DNA from: Diploptera punctata
Taxonomy: Eukaryota; Arthropoda; Insecta; Blattodea; Blaberidae
Assembly: GCA_030220185.1 (NCBI GenBank)
Contig: JASPKZ010002337.1
Coordinates: 1,149,501-1,213,500, forward strand
Direction of reading: 5' to 3'
DNA: 64,000 nucleotides
The notes under the pieces were generated by a model. That model worked only from the letters and a program-made list of their open reading frames with translations, was not told the DNA's origin and made no database searches. This document shows, one piece after another, positions 58,930 through 64,000 of the stretch; the first letter of the stretch is position 1, and each line of letters opens with the position of its first letter. The translations under genes and the position numbers were made by a program.

Positions 58930-59270
58930 TTTGGTTTTATTTTACAGTGGACAAAGATTGGAAGCAGCCGAAATGCGATTTTTAAGAAATATAGGATATA
59001 CTCTGCTGGATAAGAAATAAATGAAGATATCAGAAACGAACTAAATATTTTCAAACTTACAGACCGAATAATTAAATATAGGAACGACTGGAAAGAACAT
59101 ATTGATATAATGCCAGAATGAAGATTTCCAAAATTATAGCTAAGATATAAACCGCACGGAAGGAGAAATGTTGGTCGCCCACATAGAAGATGGTCTGACA
59201 ATTTTAACAATTCTAGCTTTCATGAAACCTGAACGAGCCAACAGGCTTAATCCCTGGATGATGATGATGA
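58930..59270 (+). pseudogene. LINE RT C-terminal tail, ATG-repeat end
   Basis: Broken frame: RLEAAEMRFLRNIGYTLLDK, later a RRNVGRP-type block and ANRLNPWMMM, ending in (GAT)n. This ending is common in insect non-LTR elements. Confidence 0.55.
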
Positions 59271-59430
59271 TGATGGACAAATGGACGAAAAAACGTTTAT
59301 TAAAAAATAATTACTTAAATTCATTAATTGAAATTAAAATAAAAAATGTGGGTGATGGAGAAATTCCGAATACATATTTGAAAACACGATACAAAACTGC
59401 ATTAAATACACTATTAGTATTGTTTTATTT

Positions 59431-60564
59431 TTTATTATTTCACTCACCTCATACTTCATAAATCATAGCAGACCCTGGGTTTCTTCACGTAATTTGTGAC
59501 ATTGTCAATGCTGCGTCACGTTCACAACTGACGTCCAACGGCCTTTCTATCCTGCAGACTGACCTCCGCGCCATCTGGTGGCCGACCGAAGAATTTCCAA
59601 ATCAGTCCCTCTTTCTTTATAACCGGGTATTTCAAAATTCATAGTTGTATTTTCATTCTTGCATATGTATTTTTTTTCCCAAATTGTGAGTTCCTTCGGT
59701 TTTTCCAATTGTTTTAAGTAATTTGTTTTGGTTTCTATTCTATGTTTTTCTGACCAGGCATGTGCAGCTATTGCAGATTTTTCGGTTTCTTCCATTTTTA
59801 ACATTTCTGAGGTGTTTCTTTTAATCTTGTATTTAGATTCCTTTTTGTTTTTCCTATGTATATCTTTCACAATCTTTACAATTAATTTGATAAATTCCCG
59901 ATTTTTTGCAGTCTTCAATTTTTTTCATTTTTGTTGGTTTTTATTAAATTACCTAAGCTGTAATCATTTTTCGGTGCTAATTTAATGTTGAATTTGTTGA
60001 AATTTTTTTGAAACTTAGCACCGAAAAATGATTACAGCTTAGGTAATTTAATAAAAACCAACAAAAATGAAAAAATTGAAGACTGCAAAAAATCGGGAAT
60101 TTATCAAATAATTGTAAAGATTGTGAAAAGATATACATAGGAAAAACAAAAGGAATCTAAATACAAGATTAAAAGAACACCTCAGAAATGTTAAAAATGG
60201 AGAAACCGAAAAATCTGCAATAGCTGCACATGCCTGGTCAGAAAAACATAGAATAGAAACCAAAACAAAATTACTTAAACAATTGGAAAAACCGAAGGAA
60301 CTCACAATGTGGGAAAAAATTTACATATGCAAGAATGAAAATACAACTATGAATTTTGAAATACCCGTTATAAAGAAAGAGGACTGATTTGGAAATTCTT
60401 CGTCGGCCACCAGATGGCGCGGAGGTCAGTCTGCAGGATAGAAGGCCGTTGGACGTCAGTTGTGAACGTGACGCAGCATTGACAATGTCACAAATTACGT
60501 GAAGAAACCCAGGGTCTACTATGATTTATGAAGTATGAGGTGAGTGAAATAATAAAAAATAAAC
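59431..60564. mobile_element. P6: 1.1-kb palindromic Penelope-like unit with GIY-YIG
   Basis: Arms of about 550 bp meet at 59980/60015 around a 34-nt spacer. The left arm (minus, 59547-59918) encodes SEMLKMEETEKSAIAAHAWS and ends TMNFEIPGY. The right arm has the same with stops, plus [10 protein letters not shown]. Outer ends carry a degenerate hammerhead-like core: TTGACAA (60479-60485), stem tcac/gtga, GAAAC (60504-60508). A family distinct from P2/P4. Confidence 0.7.
59547..59918 (-). pseudogene. GIY-YIG domain fragment, P6 left arm
   Basis: 123-codon open frame covering the C-terminal half of the Penelope-type endonuclease domain (KSAIAAHAWSEKHRIETKTN, LTIWEKKYICKNENTTMNFE). The N-terminal GIY part is degraded. 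Confidence 0.6.
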
Positions 60565-61300
60565 AATATTAAAGAACCTCATAGTGTTATTTCCTATCTA
60601 CATAACTTAACAACTATTAGTACTCGATGAGACCAAGATCATGTTGGCCAGTTTAATTTTCTGAAGGTCAACATCGGTGTCTTTATATTCGTATACTAGT
60701 CTGTTTTGTCTACAATATAGGTCCTATTATAAAACAAAAACTGGGAATACTCGCGTTGGCGCAACGTATTTGCCCCCACTGCAGTTTTTTGAAGCACTCC
60801 ACCTACAGCCCTTCATACTAACAGTTTTAGATTTATTGTCTCTTCAGGTTTCACCAACATCTGCCTGCGCCCAATTAATCTACTGCACAACTCTCTGTCA
60901 TTCCAATCTCAATAGTCCAGCCTTTTCCCCTCGTGCTGCTTAAAACACCATCAATGCACGTTATTTTGACCATCCTCGTCTTCTTACCAAGTGACACCCA
61001 TTCTAGTTTTATTCTTGGGAATCTGTCTTATATCATTCTTTTCATATGACCACGACATTTGAATTGTATGTTTTTATGAAATCCACAATAGAAGTCTGAA
61101 CATTCATCTCATGTTTAATTACACTCTTTCTTATTTTATCTCTTCCAGAAATTCCAGCTGAATTCTTCCAAAAATCAATTGTGCACAATTGAATTTACTT
61201 ACCCTTGTTGTTCTTCTTCATTTTTCCAATATAGGTTTAAAACTGTTAAATTTATATATTAAATTTGGGAATTTTTAACATTATGAGGGTCTATTCATAG
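60565..61300. pseudogene. LINE fragments on the minus strand
   Basis: 60720-60950 is related (inverted) to 6115-6230. 61000-61160 in minus frame shows FKCRGHMKRM and RIKLEWVSLGKK, a weak RT tail. Confidence 0.35.
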
Positions 61301-61901
61301 GAATTAAATGAATCGTGATTCCTTCTTTCCTCATATTTCTATGTTTTTTTAAACACAGCACTGAAGTATCAGCGACCCATATTGTCACCATCATCAGCTG
61401 TTTTGACGACTGTCATTTTTTTTCTTTTCCCGGTAATTATTCAAACTGCCATCTGGTGTTCTTTTGGAGGAATAATTTTCTATACTGACATCTGTTGTAT
61501 TTTTGAAGAAATTTCTAATCAAGCTCGATTCGTCTGGAATCTCGAAGTTCACGGTTCTAGTAAGTTTTTTTTAATATTTATTTTTTTCAAAACCTTTGGA
61601 TTTAACAGTTTGAAAAAAAACATATATTCAAAAAAACCACACTAGAACCATGAACTTTGAGATTCCAGACGAACCGAGCTTGATCACAAAGTTCTTCAAA
61701 AATACAACAGATGGCAGTTTAGAAAATGATTCCTTCAAAAGAACACCAGATGGCAGTTTGGATAATTACCGGCAAAAGAAAAAATTGACAGTCGTCAAAA
61801 CAGCTGATGTGGTGACAATATGGGTCGCTGATACTGCAGTGCTGTGTTTAAAAAAAAACATAGAAGTATGAGGTAAGAAGGAATCACGATTCATTTAATT
61901 C
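61301..61901. mobile_element. P7: palindromic Penelope-like unit, degenerate hammerhead
   Basis: Arms 61301-61561 and 61641-61901 are collinear (261 bp each) with substitutions, around a 79-nt spacer. Both encode MNFEIPDEPSLITKF-like endings typical of the Penelope GIY-YIG C-terminus. The core is CTGATGA-stem-GATAC on the left arm (61366-61397 minus) and CTGATGT...GATAC on the right (61804-61834), so GAAA has become GATA. Confidence 0.6.
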
Positions 61902-62275
61902 TTATTAAAACTGTTATTTCTCCAATTCTTGTTACATCAACTTAGGTTATCATACCACCGCTCTTTGGGACGTCCCTGTTGACCCCTGCCCCTAGGCAGA
62001 TTATCCCTTTGCATTCCTGACAAATCGATTGATGTCCATCCTACTTAGATGCGATCCATTCTTGTTTTCTCCTATATACCCATTTCTTAATATCTTCGAC
62101 TGCATATGTTTCTCTGATACTTTCAGGCTAGTAACCTACTTGGAGATGTAAAAACTCACTTACTCAGAGCACCAGTTCTACTAAGCCTCGGTTCAGGACA
62201 GATCATACTTTAACTTATTGTTATAGATTTTACTTCTCATTCTGCATTATGTTTATTTATATTTATTTAACTAGC
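61902..62275. other. Unannotated DNA
   Basis: Nothing recognised. Confidence 0.35.
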
Positions 62276-62548
62276 GGACTCGGCGTCACCATGGAGGAAA
62301 TTTGTTCATGGTATTTCGGAACCGGTGCCCACTCAGCATTGTGAGGCATTTGACTAGCTACAATAAGTAGCGGTTCCAGGTTGAGAAAACCAGCTATAAC
62401 GACTGGGGACTCGACATGCTGACCACATATCACCCCTACACACGTTAGATTGTCATCTACCTCTGTGATTGACACATGTGGATGTGAGGCCAGCAGCCGG
62501 ATGGTAGGCTAAGGGCCTTCTAGGCCTGTCGCGCCATGGAAAAAAAAA
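62276..62548 (+). repeat. SINE3, head missing
   Basis: It starts within the body (ggaaccggtgcccactcagc) and ends gtcgcgccatggaaaaaaaa. Confidence 0.7.
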
Positions 62549-62806
62549 GTAGACTCGGCAGACGTTGTCCTGCTCGAACGTTCAATTCTCGTGTCATGGA
62601 TGTACCATAAAAATATAAGTTACTTTTTTTTTACCATGAAATTCACTAATTAAAAGTTCGCAAGAAACTTCCTCACTGCATATGTTGTGGCTCAAGAAGC
62701 ATGCATTATGACATCACATTGTTGTCGCGCAGAATATGTCGGTAATGCAGATGACTACACGTGTGACATAAAATAGCTATAACTCAATCGCAGCGCCACT
62801 TACGTG

Positions 62807-63470
62807 GTCCAATTGTGAATCCAAACTACCTAGGGGTCCACTCAAACACACACAAAACATTTCATCAAAATCGGTCCAATTTTTTAGGCAGTTTTTAATT
62901 TCGGATTTCAAATAAACCTCTAATTCTAATTGTCAGACTTCGCTCATTTTTGGATAATACCTACCTCGGTTTAATTTAATACAATATACTGAGTTTCGTT
63001 GTGAAACATCGAAAATTGAGACAGCTAGAGTGATTTTTAAATTTTAACTTCAGTTGAATTCCTCACCTAATGGATGTAGAGGGTCCAATTGTGAATCTAA
63101 ATCGTCCACAGACAGACTCAAATACAAAATAAATCATGAAAACCGGTGCAGTCGTTTAGGCAGTTTTTAATTTTGGGTTTCAAGTAAACCTCCACTTCTA
63201 ATTGTCAGATTTCGCTCATTTTTGGATAATACCTACCTCGGTTTATTTTAATAGGATGTACTATGAGTTTTGATGTGAAACATAAAACACTGAGACCGCT
63301 AGAGTGATTTTTAAATGTTCACTTCAGATGAACTTCTATATGTAATTGTTTTAGAGGGTCCAATTGTAAATCTACAACATCGAGGGTCCCAATATGACAC
63401 ACAAACAAAATTTCATCAAAATCGGTCCAGTCGTTTAGGAGGAGTTGCGAGATAAACGCACGGCAATTGA
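62807..63470 (-). repeat. 275-bp repeat family, 2.4 tandem units
   Basis: Units start gtccaattgtgaatc at 62807, 63082 and 63358 and share aaatcggtccag, aggcagtttttaattt and tttggataatacctacctcg. The last unit is cut and continues into ggcaattgatttatatata. Confidence 0.75.
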
Positions 63471-63512
63471 TTTATATATACATACATATATTAGCCTGGA
63501 GTAGTTAAATCC

Positions 63513-63625
63513 ATGTGGCATTCTCTTCCACTCACAAAACTCTTAGTTGATAAAACAAATTCAATGTGTCTCTGAAAGATGTTATAGTCTGTAACATAGG
63601 GTGGAAGAGAATGCCATGTTCTAGT
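63513..63625. repeat. Short inverted repeat
   Basis: catgtggcattctcttccac and gtggaagagaatgccatg are complementary, about 65 bp apart. Confidence 0.6.
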
Positions 63626-64000
63626 AAGAGAACTATAAAATAGAGTAAGTAACAGGTAGTGTGATGGGGAGGGATATAATTGACAACGTGCTGATGGAAT
63701 CGAGTGTCTAATTTAGGTGTATCAGAGAGTATAACGAAGCAATGTTTAAAATAATTTGGTGATATTAAAGAGATATTTTCAATAATTCCCTGCTTAATTC
63801 ACCTTCCTGTAGTTGCTACGTGAAATTCTGTTTTGACTCAAAGTGCTGTCACGTAATCTTATTCTTCCCCCCAATTTTAGTTTAACCTCTCACCACACAG
63901 ATACATTTGTATGTTACACACCGCGTAAGATCGAGCCTGGCTGACGGTGGGATGGGTGACCACTATTAACGCCGCATATTGAATATCACACCATAACTTA
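63626..64000. other. Unannotated DNA with a weak 5S-like stretch
   Basis: Near 63925-63965 the sequence gggatgggtgaccactatta resembles the internal control region of 5S rRNA. The rest of a 5S gene is not present. Confidence 0.25.

Noticed and set aside
63925..63965. 5S rRNA gene
   Set aside because: Only about 12 bases of the internal control region match; the 5' and 3' parts of a 5S gene are missing.

Overview
This is an insect nuclear window. It holds a very large, intron-rich gene, almost no intact open reading frame outside lipase exons and young repeats, and dense layers of retroelements, DNA-transposon relics and at least five tRNA-derived SINE families. The repeat landscape would suit a large cockroach- or termite-like genome, but that placement is a guess.

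The host genes are acid lipases of the gastric/lysosomal lipase (Lip3-like) family. One gene appears to lie wholly inside the window on the + strand: eight exons between 24564 and 57544, starting with a signal-peptide exon and ending with the catalytic-His exon, about 397 codons. Exon 4, which carries the nucleophile GHSMG, reads only with two compensating 1-nt frame changes, so the model is either miscalled there or a pseudogene. An upstream tandem paralogue contributes its last two exons (8799-8944 and 15449-15601). A third, orphan terminal exon lies at 22521-22673.

The window contains a large tandem duplication: 1-16155 is paralogous to 42835-58345. Exons 7 and 8, their intron and many old repeats are shared. 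Newer insertions are present in only one copy, so one copy gives an empty site for the other: a 2.1-kb LINE with a 17-bp target duplication (10910-13039), SINEs (14929-15268, 58144-58284) and a 325-bp palindromic element (52634-52958).

Layout: 1-8.8 kb intron of the upstream lipase gene with SINEs, LINE 3' ends and two palindromes; 8.8-15.6 kb its last two exons; 15.6-24.5 kb LINE tail, an intact 288-codon ORF of unknown origin, poorly characterised AT-rich DNA, a nested Tc1/mariner relic, the orphan exon with a SINE in its 3' UTR, and a dead LINE; 24.5-57.5 kb the main lipase gene, whose introns hold a 3.8-kb long-TIR DNA transposon, a 650-bp GGAGA array, an ATATT array split by a SINE, LINE copies, MITEs and an R2-like (restriction-like endonuclease) LINE; 57.5-64 kb LINE tail, two more palindromes and a tandem repeat.

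The most unusual signal is a recurring class of palindromes at seven loci (6819-6998, 7451-8735, 42567-42771, 48809-49815, 52634-52958, 59431-60564, 61301-61901). Each is a near-perfect inverted dimer containing a hammerhead-ribozyme-like core, intact or degenerate. The longer ones also carry a GIY-YIG endonuclease fragment. I interpret them as inverted dimers of Penelope-like element 3' ends. Two are flanked by 12-13 bp target duplications and share the same 31-33 nt one-sided overhang, which suggests they inserted as ready-made palindromic units.
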